Below, in pieces: positions 8,615-18,558 of a stretch of 56,670 nt of DNA. Origin of the DNA: Bacteroidota bacterium. GTDB taxonomy: Bacteria > Bacteroidota > Bacteroidia > Bacteroidales > Paludibacteraceae. The stretch lies in contig JAUZOM010000003.1 in assembly GCA_030706465.1 (NCBI GenBank), positions 1-56,670 on the forward strand. The letters are read 5' to 3'. Made by a program: the position numbers and the translations under genes. Under the pieces are notes generated by a model. It searched no databases and had not been told where the DNA came from. It saw nothing but the letters and a program-made list of their open reading frames with translations. Each line of letters begins with the position of its first letter. The stretch's first letter is position 1.

Positions 8615-10957
8615 TTAGTTTATCACCAAAATTTTAGTAATTGTACTCTGAGTTCCATCCGCATTGGCACAAATCGCCAAATAAATTCCTGTACTTACTT
8701 TCCGTCCATGAATATCTTTGCCATCCCATGTTGCCAAACTGCCATTTGAAACAGTTTCACAGACAAGATTACCATTAATATCTGTAATTTTAACTTGTGT
8801 ATTATCCATTAAACCGGTGATGGTAATCACGCCGACATAACCCTGTCGAACTGGATTCGGATAAGCATATACATTACCAAATGTACTTCCGGCTTCGTTG
8901 GCATCACTTTGGTAAGAGACTATTCCTTGATCAGTTCCAAAGAAAACTTCTCCAGTTAGAGGATTTATTGCCAATGACATAATATTATTTGAAAGTATCG
9001 GACTATTTGAAACCGTAAAATGTTGAATAGTTTGTTGTCCATTTTCAGACATTAGATACACTCCGGATGATTTAGTTCCTATCCATTTCCGATTGGCTCC
9101 ATCTACAGCAATAGCTTGTATATTTTCACCAACCAACAAATAATCTGCTAAATTAGTGCTATCGTTTCGCGGGATTTTCACTCTGGAACAGGTATAATCT
9201 GAATTATAGACATTTGCTAGATTACTGAAAAGAAATGGCCCAACATCAGTTCCTACCCACATCACTCCATTTTTATCCTGAACAATAGTATTCACTGCAT
9301 TTGGATAAACTGGTGTTAATTTTGTTACACCATTATCATCTTGTTCTGGATATGTAAATGGATAAATAAAAACAGATTTGTCATCCGATTGATCGGTTAT
9401 TGTCCCATTATCATCAAAGACAGCAATTCCGGGAGTAGACCGAACCGAATTAATCCATTTTTGGTTTGGATTTTGATTTGAGATTGTAATTTGTCCAAGA
9501 GTCGGTTTTGAAGAGACACAAGGGTAATAAAGTTGGGTCCAGGTTCCATTTGCAAGCAAAACTTTTATGCCATTTAAAACACTCGTGTTTGTCAGAAACA
9601 GGTTATTATTTTGATCATAGATAGCGCCATCCAGGCGCATATAATCTATATTCCCAGGGAAAATTGAACTAATAGTACTATTCGTATAATTATACCAATT
9701 AACATATACATTGTTTTTAAATTCGAACAATCCATTGCCATAAGAAGTGACAAAGAAATGTTTACTATCTAATGGATCAACAGCCACATTCAAAAAATCT
9801 AAAACAGATTGACTTGTCTGATTTTGAATTGTACTTCCATTGATATTTGTCCAAACTCCATTTTCATACATCATAACAACTCCGCGTGTAAAATATCTAT
9901 CTGCCCATCTTCCTCCTGGGACAACAAATAATTTTTTACCCGAGAATGTCATACTCCAAGGCATATTAACGGCAGGTCCTGCCGGTTTAAAGTAGTTAAT
10001 TGTAGGAGTTCCGGTACTATTTTGCTTGTAAGAGATTATTCCCAGACTGTTCGCTGCAAAGTAATAAATATTGTTTTGGGCATCATATTCAGCGTCGCTT
10101 ATTGTCCCAATATTAGCAACTGGTGTAGGATTGTAATTATTATCTAAAAGATAGACTGAATTGGAAGTGAATACATTCAGACTTGAATTTGTTGCATTAA
10201 AATTAGTTACGGAAACATTCGGGAGAATAGGTAACCAGGAAGTCGGTGTATTTTGTTCCCAAAGATATCCGCCACGCAATAAAATGAGTTTACCGTTAAA
10301 AGAGGCTATCTTTTGAAAATCACCGGTACCTGGTAATCCCGTTGCAGGGGACCACTCAGCATAGTTAACCAACTGTGCATCAGTAGCAGAAGCATAAAAA
10401 ATAGTGGAAGCTGTCTGGGCATAAATTATCCCATTATTTATAGTTGTGCTAAGCACTTTTACCTCAGAGGCATTTGGACCAATATAATAGGTGTCTGAGA
10501 CTTCTTTTTTCTGCATATTTAAAACTACGATTCCAAAATTACAGGAAAGATAAGCCTTATTATCGTAAAATTGGATGTGATTTACAGACTTACTAGAGCT
10601 CATTTGTTTGTTGTAAAAGTCAGGTAAGTTTATTACTCCACCGCTTGTTAGCATATCAATATTTCCATTGGTATAAATAATCAATAACACCTTATTGACT
10701 GAATCGTATTCAATTCGTGAAATATTTGCATCGTTTAAGCCGCTTAATTTACTGTAGAATTCGATATTTCCATCAAGTTTATCGACCGAGAAAAGTGCAC
10801 CATCACTCACGGCATATATTTTATTATCAGATTGCGCAATTTGTGAAACGCTGTTATACGCAAAATGAGTACTCCATTTACCCATTGCCACTTGCGACCA
10901 GATGGTAAAAGGGAGTATAACAAGTAAAAATCCGGTAATGAATATTATTTTTTTCAT
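8615..10957 (-). CDS. porZ: PorZ-like type IX secretion protein
   Basis: The 780-aa protein has a signal peptide (MKKIIFITGFLLVILPFTIW), two beta-propeller regions with repeats such as 'IYAVSDGALFSVDK' and 'GVMWVGTDVGPFLFS', and a C-terminal type IX sorting domain ('VYAYPNPVRQGYVGVI' ... 'GRKVSTGIYLAICA'). Length and layout match PorZ (about 776 aa in Porphyromonas gingivalis), a cell-surface component of the sortase/attachment complex that binds anionic LPS and helps PorU attach cargo to it. No other T9SS genes are in the window. Sugar-transfer genes follow it directly, which is notable given PorZ's LPS-binding role. A generic two-component-type propeller protein is the alternative. Confidence 0.85.
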   Translation of the reverse strand: MKKIIFITGFLLVILPFTIWSQVAMGKWSTHFAYNSVSQIAQSDNKIYAVSDGALFSVDKLDGNIEFYSKLSGLNDANISRIEYDSVNKVLLIIYTNGNIDMLTSGGVINLPDFYNKQMSSSKSVNHIQFYDNKAYLSCNFGIVVLNMQKKEVSDTYYIGPNASEVKVLSTTINNGIIYAQTASTIFYASATDAQLVNYAEWSPATGLPGTGDFQKIASFNGKLILLRGGYLWEQNTPTSWLPILPNVSVTNFNATNSSLNVFTSNSVYLLDNNYNPTPVANIGTISDAEYDAQNNIYYFAANSLGIISYKQNSTGTPTINYFKPAGPAVNMPWSMTFSGKKLFVVPGGRWADRYFTRGVVMMYENGVWTNINGSTIQNQTSQSVLDFLNVAVDPLDSKHFFVTSYGNGLFEFKNNVYVNWYNYTNSTISSIFPGNIDYMRLDGAIYDQNNNLFLTNTSVLNGIKVLLANGTWTQLYYPCVSSKPTLGQITISNQNPNQKWINSVRSTPGIAVFDDNGTITDQSDDKSVFIYPFTYPEQDDNGVTKLTPVYPNAVNTIVQDKNGVMWVGTDVGPFLFSNLANVYNSDYTCSRVKIPRNDSTNLADYLLVGENIQAIAVDGANRKWIGTKSSGVYLMSENGQQTIQHFTVSNSPILSNNIMSLAINPLTGEVFFGTDQGIVSYQSDANEAGSTFGNVYAYPNPVRQGYVGVITITGLMDNTQVKITDINGNLVCETVSNGSLATWDGKDIHGRKVSTGIYLAICANADGTQSTITKILVIN

Positions 10958-11111
10958 AGATTACATTATGCTATTTCGATAATTCTGGAAGTATTAAAGT
11001 TGTTCTCAACTTAATAAAACTCAAATACTTTCATTTTATTTTATCGGATGTAAATAAATCTTATTAAATCAATAACTAATTTGGTTAAACAGCAGACAAA
11101 CAACGGGCAAG

Positions 11112-11696
11112 TTAATTTGTATTATGCTGCAAAAAAGCTATTAATTTATTTACGGCTAAAGCTCTGTGGCTGATTTGATTTTTCTCATCAGCAGCAAGTT
11201 GAGCAAAGCTTAAAGGATAACCTTCCGGTTCAAAAATCGGATCGTAACCAAAACCACTTTCGCCTCTTGGTTGCATCGTAATATTGCCATCAATTTTTCC
11301 TTCAAAAAAAAGTGTCTCATTACCAAAAATTAAAGCTATGACTGTTCGGAAACAGGCTTTACGGTTTGTCTTGTTTTCGAGTAAAGACAGAACTTTGCAC
11401 ATGTTATTGAATGAATTATGATCTTCACCCGCATACCGTGCTGAATAAACTCCCGGTTCTCCTCCCAACTCTTCAACCTCCAGACCTGTATCATCTGCAA
11501 AACAATCCAATCCGAATTTTTCGTGAATATAGGTTGCTTTCAACAACGCGTTTCCCTCCAACGTATCAGCCGTTTCGGGAATTTCATCTGCACAATTTAG
11601 ATCAGCTAAACTAATGATTTCAAATTGAGATTCCAGGATAGCCCTCACTTCAGCAAGCTTGTGAGCGTTATTGGTAGCAAAAACCAATTTATTCAT
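11112..11696 (-). CDS. rdgB: Non-canonical purine NTP pyrophosphatase (RdgB/HAM1)
   Basis: This 194-aa cytosolic enzyme hydrolyses ITP, dITP and XTP to monophosphates and keeps damaged purines out of nucleic acid. The N-terminal '[16 protein letters not shown]', '[26 protein letters not shown]', 'SGFGYDPIF' and '[11 protein letters not shown]' motifs are all present. Length is normal. The start is the ATG at 11696. porZ follows on the same strand after 154 bp. Confidence 0.95.
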   Translation of the reverse strand: MNKLVFATNNAHKLAEVRAILESQFEIISLADLNCADEIPETADTLEGNALLKATYIHEKFGLDCFADDTGLEVEELGGEPGVYSARYAGEDHNSFNNMCKVLSLLENKTNRKACFRTVIALIFGNETLFFEGKIDGNITMQPRGESGFGYDPIFEPEGYPLSFAQLAADEKNQISHRALAVNKLIAFLQHNTN

Positions 11697-12000
11697 GAAT
11701 AAAACTTATAGTAAATAAAAAAACAACTGATTGCAAAGATAATTATTTTCGGTAATAAAAAATGAACTGGATCTTTTTTAGATGCTAAATAATTAATAAT
11801 CTATTATGCTATTTCGGCTGACTTCCGAAAGGATAACCTTTTTTTGCCCTACTCAATAGGCAAGTCCTACAATCAAAAGACTTTGTTGTCTTATAGATAA
11901 AATCAATCCTTTGTTTTTTCACTTCAGCCCATATTTCAAAAATTTTAAAACGAACTTTGCCATTTTCTGCATCATTATATCCGACACAATCCCTAACAGA
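11697..12000. other. Intergenic region, no supported gene
   Basis: About 300 bp between rdgB and the aspartate aminotransferase terminator. A minus-strand frame (11809-12042) exists but begins at a TTG inside the terminator stem and resembles no family I recognise, so I do not call it. Confidence 0.5.
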
Positions 12001-12002
12001 AT

Positions 12003-12041
12003 AAAAAGAGGTGTTGAAAACTAAATCCAACACCTCTTTCA
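12003..12041 (-). terminator. Terminator after aspartate aminotransferase
   Basis: A stem formed by GAGGTGTTG and its complement CAACACCTC, with an 11-nt loop, is followed on the minus strand by TTTTTAT. It ends 16 nt past the aminotransferase stop codon. A-rich sequence on the other side makes it possibly bidirectional. Confidence 0.85.
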
Positions 12042-12057
12042 AAGAATTATTTAGAAA

Positions 12058-13251
12058 TTATTTAAGTTTTTTCAAGGCTTCTTTAATCCATCCGAATGCT
12101 TTTACCAAATTCTCATCGGAAGTAGCGTATGAAAAGCGGACACAACCGGGAGCTCCAAAGGCTGCACCACCGACACAAGCTACATGGCCTTCTTCCAGCA
12201 AATACATTGCTAAATCACCGGAGTTTTCAATAATTTTACCATTAAATGATTTACCAAAGTAAAAACTGCAATCCGGGAAAATATAGAATGCTCCCTGAGG
12301 ATCATTTACTTTTAATCCCGGGATCTCACGTGCCAGGCTCACGACCAGTTTTTTACGTCGCTCAAAAGCTAACCGCATAGTTTCAACACAACCCTGATCA
12401 CCTGTATATGCAGCCTCTGCAGCTTTCTGTGCCACCGAATTTGGGCCGGAAGTATATTGCCCTTGCAACGTATTACAAGCAGAAGCAATCCACTTTGGAG
12501 CTGCTATCCAACCGATACGCCAACCGGTCATGGCATAGCCTTTTGAAACGCCATTGATTATAACAACCCGTTCTCGGACATTTTCGAATTGGGCAATACT
12601 TTCGTGGTTGCCCAAATAGTTAATATGTTCGTAAATCTCGTCAGAAAGAATAATAATATCCGGATACTTTGCCAATACATCGGCCAGTTCTTTCAATTCT
12701 GCTTTGGAATAAACACTTCCGGTAGGATTGGAAGGAGAACAAAGAATGATTGCCTTCGTTTTAGGTGTAATGGCTGATTCTAACTGTGTAGCAGTAATTT
12801 TGAAATCCTGGTCAATGTCGGCTGAAATAAATACCGAAGTTCCATCTGCCAATTTTACCATTTCCGGATAGCTTACCCAAAAAGGCGCTGGAATGATAAC
12901 CTCATCTCCCTTACTGATAATGGCTAATAGAACATTACAAACCGATTGTTTGGCACCATTGGAACAAACTATTTGTTCCGGTTTATAATCCAATCCGTTT
13001 TCAGATTTCAGTTTCGCGCAAATGGCATTCCTTAAAGCCGGATAACCCGGAACCGGAGAATAAAATGAGAAGTTATTATCAACCGCATGTTTGGCTGCTT
13101 CTTTAATATGGTCAGGGGTATTAAAATCGGGTTCACCCACACTGAGGTTAACTACATCGATACCCCGAGCTTTAAGCTCATTACTTTTTTGAGACATAGC
13201 TAGCGTTTCTGACGGAGAAAGAGCTGCTAAACGATCAGATACTGAAAACAT
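12058..13251 (-). CDS. aspC: Aspartate aminotransferase (class I/II aminotransferase)
   Basis: A 397-aa PLP enzyme of the AspC Ib type interconverting aspartate and oxaloacetate with glutamate and 2-oxoglutarate. Visible features are 'VNLSVGEPDFNTPDHI' near residue 36, 'ILCSPSNPTGSVYS' near 169, and the PLP-lysine motif 'NGVSKGYAMTGWRIGW' near 233, followed by 'VRFSYATSDENL' containing the substrate-binding Arg. Length and start (ATG 13251) are normal. The gene stands alone and is followed by a clear terminator. Confidence 0.92.
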   Translation of the reverse strand: MFSVSDRLAALSPSETLAMSQKSNELKARGIDVVNLSVGEPDFNTPDHIKEAAKHAVDNNFSFYSPVPGYPALRNAICAKLKSENGLDYKPEQIVCSNGAKQSVCNVLLAIISKGDEVIIPAPFWVSYPEMVKLADGTSVFISADIDQDFKITATQLESAITPKTKAIILCSPSNPTGSVYSKAELKELADVLAKYPDIIILSDEIYEHINYLGNHESIAQFENVRERVVIINGVSKGYAMTGWRIGWIAAPKWIASACNTLQGQYTSGPNSVAQKAAEAAYTGDQGCVETMRLAFERRKKLVVSLAREIPGLKVNDPQGAFYIFPDCSFYFGKSFNGKIIENSGDLAMYLLEEGHVACVGGAAFGAPGCVRFSYATSDENLVKAFGWIKEALKKLK

Positions 13252-13348
13252 ATAATGATAGTATTTTTGTTATTATTTCGCTACAAAAGTAATCAAAAAA
13301 AACCATTTTCGTACTTTCTGCAGCTAAAAGGGACTAAAATCGCTTGGG

Positions 13349-14143
13349 TTAACCTAATTTTGTCATAAGTTTTGTTGCAAGCATTTGCTTGGCACATCGA
13401 TATCCCAGTTCAAAAATCTCACGGCCCTTATCAATCCCGAAAGTGTCATAATTTCCCATATCAACCGGCTCAATTAACAAATCGCAGAGTTCTTTATCGT
13501 GCATTATGTTAGCTTTAAACATGAAGTTGTATGAACGCATGGCTACATTAATAATGCTCTGTTTATACTCATCGGCAACCAGCGGACTGGCATTGATACC
13601 TATCACTTTGTCACAATCTTCTCGTATGGTTGAAACCGGGAAGTTTTTAAAGACACCCCCATCAACGTAATGAACCCCGTTTATCATTTTAGGACTAAAT
13701 AGCACCGGAACAGTGCAGGAAGCTACTATCGGATCAATCAACTGACCGCTTTTAAAAGTAACACTTCGGCCTCTATCCAGATCGGTGGTAACAACCCGAA
13801 GCGGAATGGCTAATTCTTCGAAAGTTTTTGCACGTAAGGTTTTAAATAAAAAATCCTGGAATATATCTGTTTTAAAGAATCCACCATGTGGAATACGAAT
13901 TTTCGTCATATTTCGAAAACTTATTTCTTCGAAACAAACGGCAATTTCATCCGGAGTATATCCATCGGAATACAAAGCACCCACCAGTGAACCGGCACTA
14001 ACTCCCGAAATAATATCCGGTTTAATGCCAACCTCTTCAAGCGCTTTCAGTACACCAGCATGACATAATCCTTTTACACCTCCCCCACTAAGAGCTATGC
14101 CAATCTTGTACGGTTTCCGGTTAAATAAATTTATTAAATCCAT
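13349..14143 (-). CDS. Patatin-like phospholipase family protein
   Basis: The 264-aa protein carries the complete patatin signature: oxyanion loop 'SGGGVKGLCHAGVL' (residues 19-32), nucleophile serine in GVSAG (near 46-50), and catalytic aspartate in 'VDGGVFKNFP' (near 163). These enzymes are acyl hydrolases acting on membrane lipids. No signal peptide is evident, so it is probably cytoplasmic or membrane-associated like E. coli RssA. It lies about 100 bp downstream of a LytTR regulator on the same strand. Confidence 0.9.
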   Translation of the reverse strand: MDLINLFNRKPYKIGIALSGGGVKGLCHAGVLKALEEVGIKPDIISGVSAGSLVGALYSDGYTPDEIAVCFEEISFRNMTKIRIPHGGFFKTDIFQDFLFKTLRAKTFEELAIPLRVVTTDLDRGRSVTFKSGQLIDPIVASCTVPVLFSPKMINGVHYVDGGVFKNFPVSTIREDCDKVIGINASPLVADEYKQSIINVAMRSYNFMFKANIMHDKELCDLLIEPVDMGNYDTFGIDKGREIFELGYRCAKQMLATKLMTKLG

Positions 14144-14243
14144 GATATGTAAAATTCAGGTGTTCAGTAAAAAAGTGTGCTCTTGTAAATTTCTAATTGA
14201 ATATGCCAATACAACTACTGTTCCTACACGGAAATTCATTAAA

Positions 14244-15101
14244 CTAAACGGAATAATGTGAAAATTTAATCATTACCTGCTCATAATAGGAGTTTGATAC
14301 TGGTATATCAGGCGTATTAACAGCATCAAGTTCCATAAAAATGCCTCCTTTATTTTTTCGAAGCACCTTCACTTTGTCTAAATTCACAATATAGGATCTA
14401 TGACAACGAACCAATTGGCTGTCTTTTGTTAAGTTTTCATCCATCCACTTCAATGAATTTCGTATCAGAAAATGTGACAGTTTTGATTTATTCAGGTAAT
14501 GAATGGTTACATAATTATCAGCTGAATCGATATACAAAAGATTTTCGAGTATGATGGTAATCTTCAACACCCCTTTTTCATCGGGAAATGCGATTAAATT
14601 CTTACGTTGGGCTTCAGAGCCCTGATCAGCCGATGTTATCTTTTGCAACAAATTATTCTTATCACGCCAGGAAAAATATAACCAAAGAATGGAATAGGGT
14701 AATAATAGGACCAGGCTTGTATTTACGGTTGACTTGTGGAATATCTCCATAAAATCGCGATTCAATCCTTCTTTGGGAATGTACTTTGTAAACAACGAAA
14801 AGAAAAGTGACATAGCTAAGATTTCAGCCAGTACCCAAAACGCATATTGCGAATACGAAATTGAATGTTTTTTTACATAGACAAGCATTGCCAACCGACT
14901 GACTACTACCACCAACATTCCGACTAAAATAATTAAGCTGGAGAAGAAGAAGTATTTGAAGTCCGAAATATATGGATACCATTCCCGGGAACCGAATGGT
15001 TGAAAGATATTGATAAACAACAAGGCGAAAAGAGCGGTGAATAATATCAACCGGTTAATATTCGCTTTGTCATACAAATATGAAGGAATCTTTGTATTCA
15101 T
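14244..15101 (-). CDS. Membrane-anchored LytTR DNA-binding regulator
   Basis: The 285-aa product has four predicted membrane helices in residues 17-150 ('LILFTALFALLFINIFQPFG', 'YFFFSSLIILVGMLVVVV', and two more) and a LytTR domain in the C-terminal third ('ILENLLYIDSADNYVTIHYL', 'QLVRCHRSYIVNLDKVKVLR'). This 4-TM plus LytTR design is common in Bacteroidota and lacks a receiver domain, so any signal is probably sensed at the membrane. It is transcribed divergently from the DUF6051-type gene at 15319, a possible target. Confidence 0.9.
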   Translation of the reverse strand: MNTKIPSYLYDKANINRLILFTALFALLFINIFQPFGSREWYPYISDFKYFFFSSLIILVGMLVVVVSRLAMLVYVKKHSISYSQYAFWVLAEILAMSLFFSLFTKYIPKEGLNRDFMEIFHKSTVNTSLVLLLPYSILWLYFSWRDKNNLLQKITSADQGSEAQRKNLIAFPDEKGVLKITIILENLLYIDSADNYVTIHYLNKSKLSHFLIRNSLKWMDENLTKDSQLVRCHRSYIVNLDKVKVLRKNKGGIFMELDAVNTPDIPVSNSYYEQVMIKFSHYSV

Positions 15102-15259
15102 ATTTCTATTCTGAGTAAAAAACCATTACAAAAGTATACTATTCTGTTCAAACAAAAAAACGACTCTGCCAAACTATGGTTTGAAATTCATCCCGTCATT
15201 ACGATTTTCGTCCCATATTTAGCTTTTTTATCCCATAGAAAAAGAACGTCCCCCTTAAA

Positions 15260-15291
15260 GTTGCAAATTAACTTTTTGAATGCTAGCTTTG
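15260..15291 (+). promoter_or_regulatory. Promoter for the alpha/beta-hydrolase-like gene
   Basis: A -7 box TAGCTTTG (15284-15291) fits TAnnTTTG, and a GTTG -33-like element (15260-15263) lies 20 bp upstream. The start codon follows 27 bp after the box. Confidence 0.55.
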
Positions 15292-15318
15292 TAGATATAA
15301 CTAATCAATTCAAGCAAG

Positions 15319-16443
15319 ATGAAATACTCTCAACGATATCAAGAACTCAGTTCTCAATTCCGGTTAGGTGTCGGCACACATCTCATTGAGTCCAATATTG
15401 ATGTTCGCTTTTTCCCATTCCAAAGTTTACAGGGGACAAATCAGAACGATAATACGGTATTGGATCCTGTCGATGAAAAAATAAACGAAAATCTTTCTTT
15501 TGTTTATCCTGTATTTATGCCCGGCGGTACGCAAAAAGCTGATAAAGCCATTCTTCTTTTGCACGGATTAAATGAGCGAAGCTGGAACAAGTATCTCCCC
15601 TGGGCTGAATATTTATGTTCAAAAACGGGAAAACCTGTTATTCTGTTCCCGATTGCTTTCCACATGAATCGTTCTCCGGTGAGTTGGTCCAATCCGAGAG
15701 TTCTTCAATACAACATGAGTGTACGTCGTCAACAATACGGAGAAGACCGGTCGATGAGCTTTGCCAATGTAGCCTTAAGCGAACGTATCACAGAAAAGCC
15801 TTATCGTTTCTATAGTTCGGGGCGGCAAAGCATCCATGATTTGAGTACCCTTATCGAAGAGATCAAAAACGGTAAACACAGCTTATTTAAAGAAAACACG
15901 CAAATTGATATTATGGCCTATTCCATCGGTGCATTCCTGGCTGAAATTATTATGATGGCCAATCCACACAGATTATTCTCCGATTCAAAATTATTTTTGT
16001 TTTGCGGAGGTGGCATTTTCAGCTCTATGGTTGGGCAATCCAGGAGTATAATGGATAAAAAAGCATTTGAAATGCTTTATCATTACTACTTGAACCTCTT
16101 TACAGACTCTGTTAAAACAGATTCGGCACCGGATGAGATTCTCGAGTCATTCACCAGCATGATATCTCCTGAACGCAAACAATCGGAAAGAGAAAGTTTT
16201 TTTAATCAACTGGGAAATAAATTGAAAGGAATATCACTTTTAGCTGATAAAGTAATGCCTCACCAGGGTATTATTGAAGCGTTGGGGCAAAATTGTGCTG
16301 CGAATCGTTTCTCCCAGATGAACTTTTCATTCCCCTATTCGCATGAGAATCCTTTTCCGGTGGGCGGTGCACTCATTAATTCGGCGGAAGTTGATTCCTG
16401 CTTTACCAACGTTTTCTCTAAGATCTGTGACTTTCTGGGCTAA
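15319..16443 (+). CDS. Alpha/beta-hydrolase-like protein (DUF6051 type)
   Basis: The 374-aa protein has an alpha/beta-hydrolase core: 'KAILLLHGLNERSWNKYLPW' (oxyanion HG) near residue 75 and a nucleophile-elbow-like 'IMAYSIGAFLAE' near residue 205. 'FPYSHENPFPVGG' near the C-terminus may contribute the catalytic His. I believe it matches the uncharacterised DUF6051 family of Bacteroidota. There is no signal peptide, so it is probably cytosolic. It is divergent from a LytTR regulator. The substrate is unknown. Confidence 0.65.
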   Translation: MKYSQRYQELSSQFRLGVGTHLIESNIDVRFFPFQSLQGTNQNDNTVLDPVDEKINENLSFVYPVFMPGGTQKADKAILLLHGLNERSWNKYLPWAEYLCSKTGKPVILFPIAFHMNRSPVSWSNPRVLQYNMSVRRQQYGEDRSMSFANVALSERITEKPYRFYSSGRQSIHDLSTLIEEIKNGKHSLFKENTQIDIMAYSIGAFLAEIIMMANPHRLFSDSKLFLFCGGGIFSSMVGQSRSIMDKKAFEMLYHYYLNLFTDSVKTDSAPDEILESFTSMISPERKQSERESFFNQLGNKLKGISLLADKVMPHQGIIEALGQNCAANRFSQMNFSFPYSHENPFPVGGALINSAEVDSCFTNVFSKICDFLG

Positions 16444-16534
16444 AAGCTAAGTTGTCACCATTCTATTCTGTGCAGTTTTTCCAATGTTTCAGTTCTTTTT
16501 TAGTTTCCGGTGGCGTTGAATTCATTTTTTGAAT

Positions 16535-16542
16535 TATATTTG
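16535..16542 (+). promoter_or_regulatory. -7 box of DUF456 gene
   Basis: TATATTTG fits the TAnnTTTG consensus and lies 52 bp upstream of the ATG at 16595. A TTG at 16516-16518 could serve as a -33 element. Confidence 0.45.
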
Positions 16543-16594
16543 CAAGCTGTAACCACTTTTCTACGCTTATCAAAGAATTATCATTCGAAAAATC

Positions 16595-17080
16595 ATGGAT
16601 ACTTTCCTTATCGTTTTAGCAGGAGTATTTTTAATAATCGGACTTATTGGTTGTTTCTTTTCAAAATTACCGGGGACACTCCTCAGTTATCTTGGAATCA
16701 TAATACTCCATTATACTTCCATTGACGAATTTTCAGTTCATTTCTTTATCCGTTGGGGAGTATTGGTTATTGCTGTCCAGGGCCTTGATTACTTCATCCC
16801 GAACTGGGGGAATAGAAAATTCGGCGGAAGCATAAGAGGTGTTTGTGGAAGTATGTTGGGAGTGCTTTCAGGACTCTTCTTCGGAAGTTGGGAAATAATA
16901 ATTATCGGCGCAATTGTTGGGGCATTTATTGGAGAACTCTTTGCCGGGAAAGAAAGTAACAAAGCCATACGGTATGCATTTGCCTCATTTGCTTTTTTTA
17001 TCCTTGGAACTATTTCCCAGCTTATCGTCGCCGGTATCCTGTTCCATTATTATCTCAACGACCTGAGCTATCTGTTGTAG
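16595..17080 (+). CDS. DUF456 family membrane protein
   Basis: A 161-aa multi-pass membrane protein (about five helices). It shows the DUF456 pattern: 'GLIGCFFSKLPGTLLSYLG' early, 'DYFIPNWGNRKFGGS' with a conserved Gly-rich segment in the middle, and 'GAFIGELFAGKESNKAIRYA'. The function of this family is unknown. It is a single-gene unit on the plus strand, facing the hisS/waaA operon and sharing the downstream terminator region. Confidence 0.88.
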   Translation: MDTFLIVLAGVFLIIGLIGCFFSKLPGTLLSYLGIIILHYTSIDEFSVHFFIRWGVLVIAVQGLDYFIPNWGNRKFGGSIRGVCGSMLGVLSGLFFGSWEIIIIGAIVGAFIGELFAGKESNKAIRYAFASFAFFILGTISQLIVAGILFHYYLNDLSYLL

Positions 17081-17096
17081 TAGTACGGATAAAAAA

Positions 17097-17126
17097 AATC
17101 CTGAATATCTTTCGACCTCCAGGATT
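17097..17126 (-). terminator. Terminator of the waaA-hisS transcript
   Basis: A 7-bp stem (AATCCTG / CAGGATT) with a 16-nt loop is followed on the minus strand by eight T residues. It lies 40 nt past the hisS stop codon; on the plus strand the T-tract is weak. Confidence 0.75.
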
Positions 17127-17165
17127 CTCATTCTTTCAAATTTCCGTTATCGTATTACCATTTCA

Positions 17166-18524
17166 TTACATTAGTTTTCCCATTGCTTCCTCCAGCGTTA
17201 CCAGGCCTTGTTCCCCGGTTTTCATATTCTTCAGCATCACTTTGCCTTCGTTCATTTCCGTTTCGCCCACAATAGCAACAAAAGGGATCCGTTTATTATC
17301 GGCATAGCTCATCTGCTTTTTCATTTTAGCCGGTTCCGGATAAATCTCAGCATTGATTCCTTTAGCACGTAATGCGCTCAACCAGGGTAATGAGTACATC
17401 AGTTCCTTTTCGCCAAAGCTCACAAACAGAACTTTTGTTTGTTCCACCGAAGTTTCGGGATACAGGTTCAATTGGTTCAATACATCGTAAATACGGTCGG
17501 CACCAAAAGAGATACCTACCCCGGATACTCCTTCCATTCCAAAGACACCGGTCAGGTTATCATAACGTCCGCCACCGGTTATACTTCCCATTTCTACGTC
17601 GAGAGCTTTTACTTCAAAAATGGCTCCGGTGTAATAGTTCAGTCCGCGTGCCAACGTCAAGTCCAGTTCTATTTTAGTTTCCACTTTCATGGCTTCGCAC
17701 AGTCCAAAGATTGTTTCGAGCTCGGAAACCCCTTTCAACCCGGTTTCTGAACCTGCCAATACGGTTTTTAGTTGTACCAGTTTTTCGGCATTGGTACCGC
17801 TGAGTTGCAAAATTGGTTGCAACTTTTCAATCGCTTCTGCCGAAATGCCTTTCGAAGCTATTTCTTCATTCACCTTTTCCAACCCAATTTTATCCATTTT
17901 GTCAATGGCAACGGTGATGTCGGTTATTTTATCAGCTTCGCCAATGATTTCGGCAATGCCGGACAGAATCTTGCGGTTATTTATTTTAACAACAACATTT
18001 ATTTTCAAACGGCGATATATTTCGTCCACAATCTGGATCAATTCCAATTCGTTCAATAACGAATCGCTTCCCACTACATCCACATCGCATTGGTAGAATT
18101 CCCGGTAACGGCCTTTCTGCGGACGGTCGGCACGCCACACCGGCTGAATCTGGTAGCGCTTGAAAGGAAAGCTTATTTCATTCTGGTGTTGTACTACAAA
18201 GCGGGCAAAAGGGACCGTCAGGTCATATCGCAATCCTTTTTCCGATATTTTAGGGGTAAGTTTTACGCTGTTTCGGCTAAGAAGGTCTTCTGCATTCAGG
18301 TTACTCAAATAATCTCCCGAATTCAGCACCTTAAAAAGCAATTTATCGCCTTCTTCACCGTACTTTCCCATCAAAGTAGACAGGTTCTCCATGGCTGGTG
18401 TTTCAATCTGCTGAAAACCATACAGACGAAAAACATCTTTTATGGTATTGAATATATAATTACGATTCGCCATTTCCTGTGGCGTAAAATCACGGGTTCC
18501 TTTTGGAATGGAAGGTTTTTGCAT
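17166..18524 (-). CDS. hisS: Histidine-tRNA ligase
   Basis: This 452-aa class II aminoacyl-tRNA synthetase charges tRNA-His. '[12 protein letters not shown]' at the N-terminus, motif 2 '[20 protein letters not shown]' near residue 130, the histidine signature '[17 protein letters not shown]' near 310, and motif 3 '[15 protein letters not shown]' are all present, followed by an anticodon-binding domain. I use the ATG at 18524; the TTG two codons upstream is a less likely start. It lies 34 nt downstream of waaA and shares its terminator. Confidence 0.96.
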   Translation of the reverse strand: MQKPSIPKGTRDFTPQEMANRNYIFNTIKDVFRLYGFQQIETPAMENLSTLMGKYGEEGDKLLFKVLNSGDYLSNLNAEDLLSRNSVKLTPKISEKGLRYDLTVPFARFVVQHQNEISFPFKRYQIQPVWRADRPQKGRYREFYQCDVDVVGSDSLLNELELIQIVDEIYRRLKINVVVKINNRKILSGIAEIIGEADKITDITVAIDKMDKIGLEKVNEEIASKGISAEAIEKLQPILQLSGTNAEKLVQLKTVLAGSETGLKGVSELETIFGLCEAMKVETKIELDLTLARGLNYYTGAIFEVKALDVEMGSITGGGRYDNLTGVFGMEGVSGVGISFGADRIYDVLNQLNLYPETSVEQTKVLFVSFGEKELMYSLPWLSALRAKGINAEIYPEPAKMKKQMSYADNKRIPFVAIVGETEMNEGKVMLKNMKTGEQGLVTLEEAMGKLM

Positions 18525-18558
18525 AATCAATTAATGAGATAATGTAATGTTGTGATAA

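Noticed and set aside
11809-12042. 77-codon minus-strand frame between rdgB and aspC
   Set aside because: It starts at a TTG inside the aspartate aminotransferase terminator stem and shows no family features.
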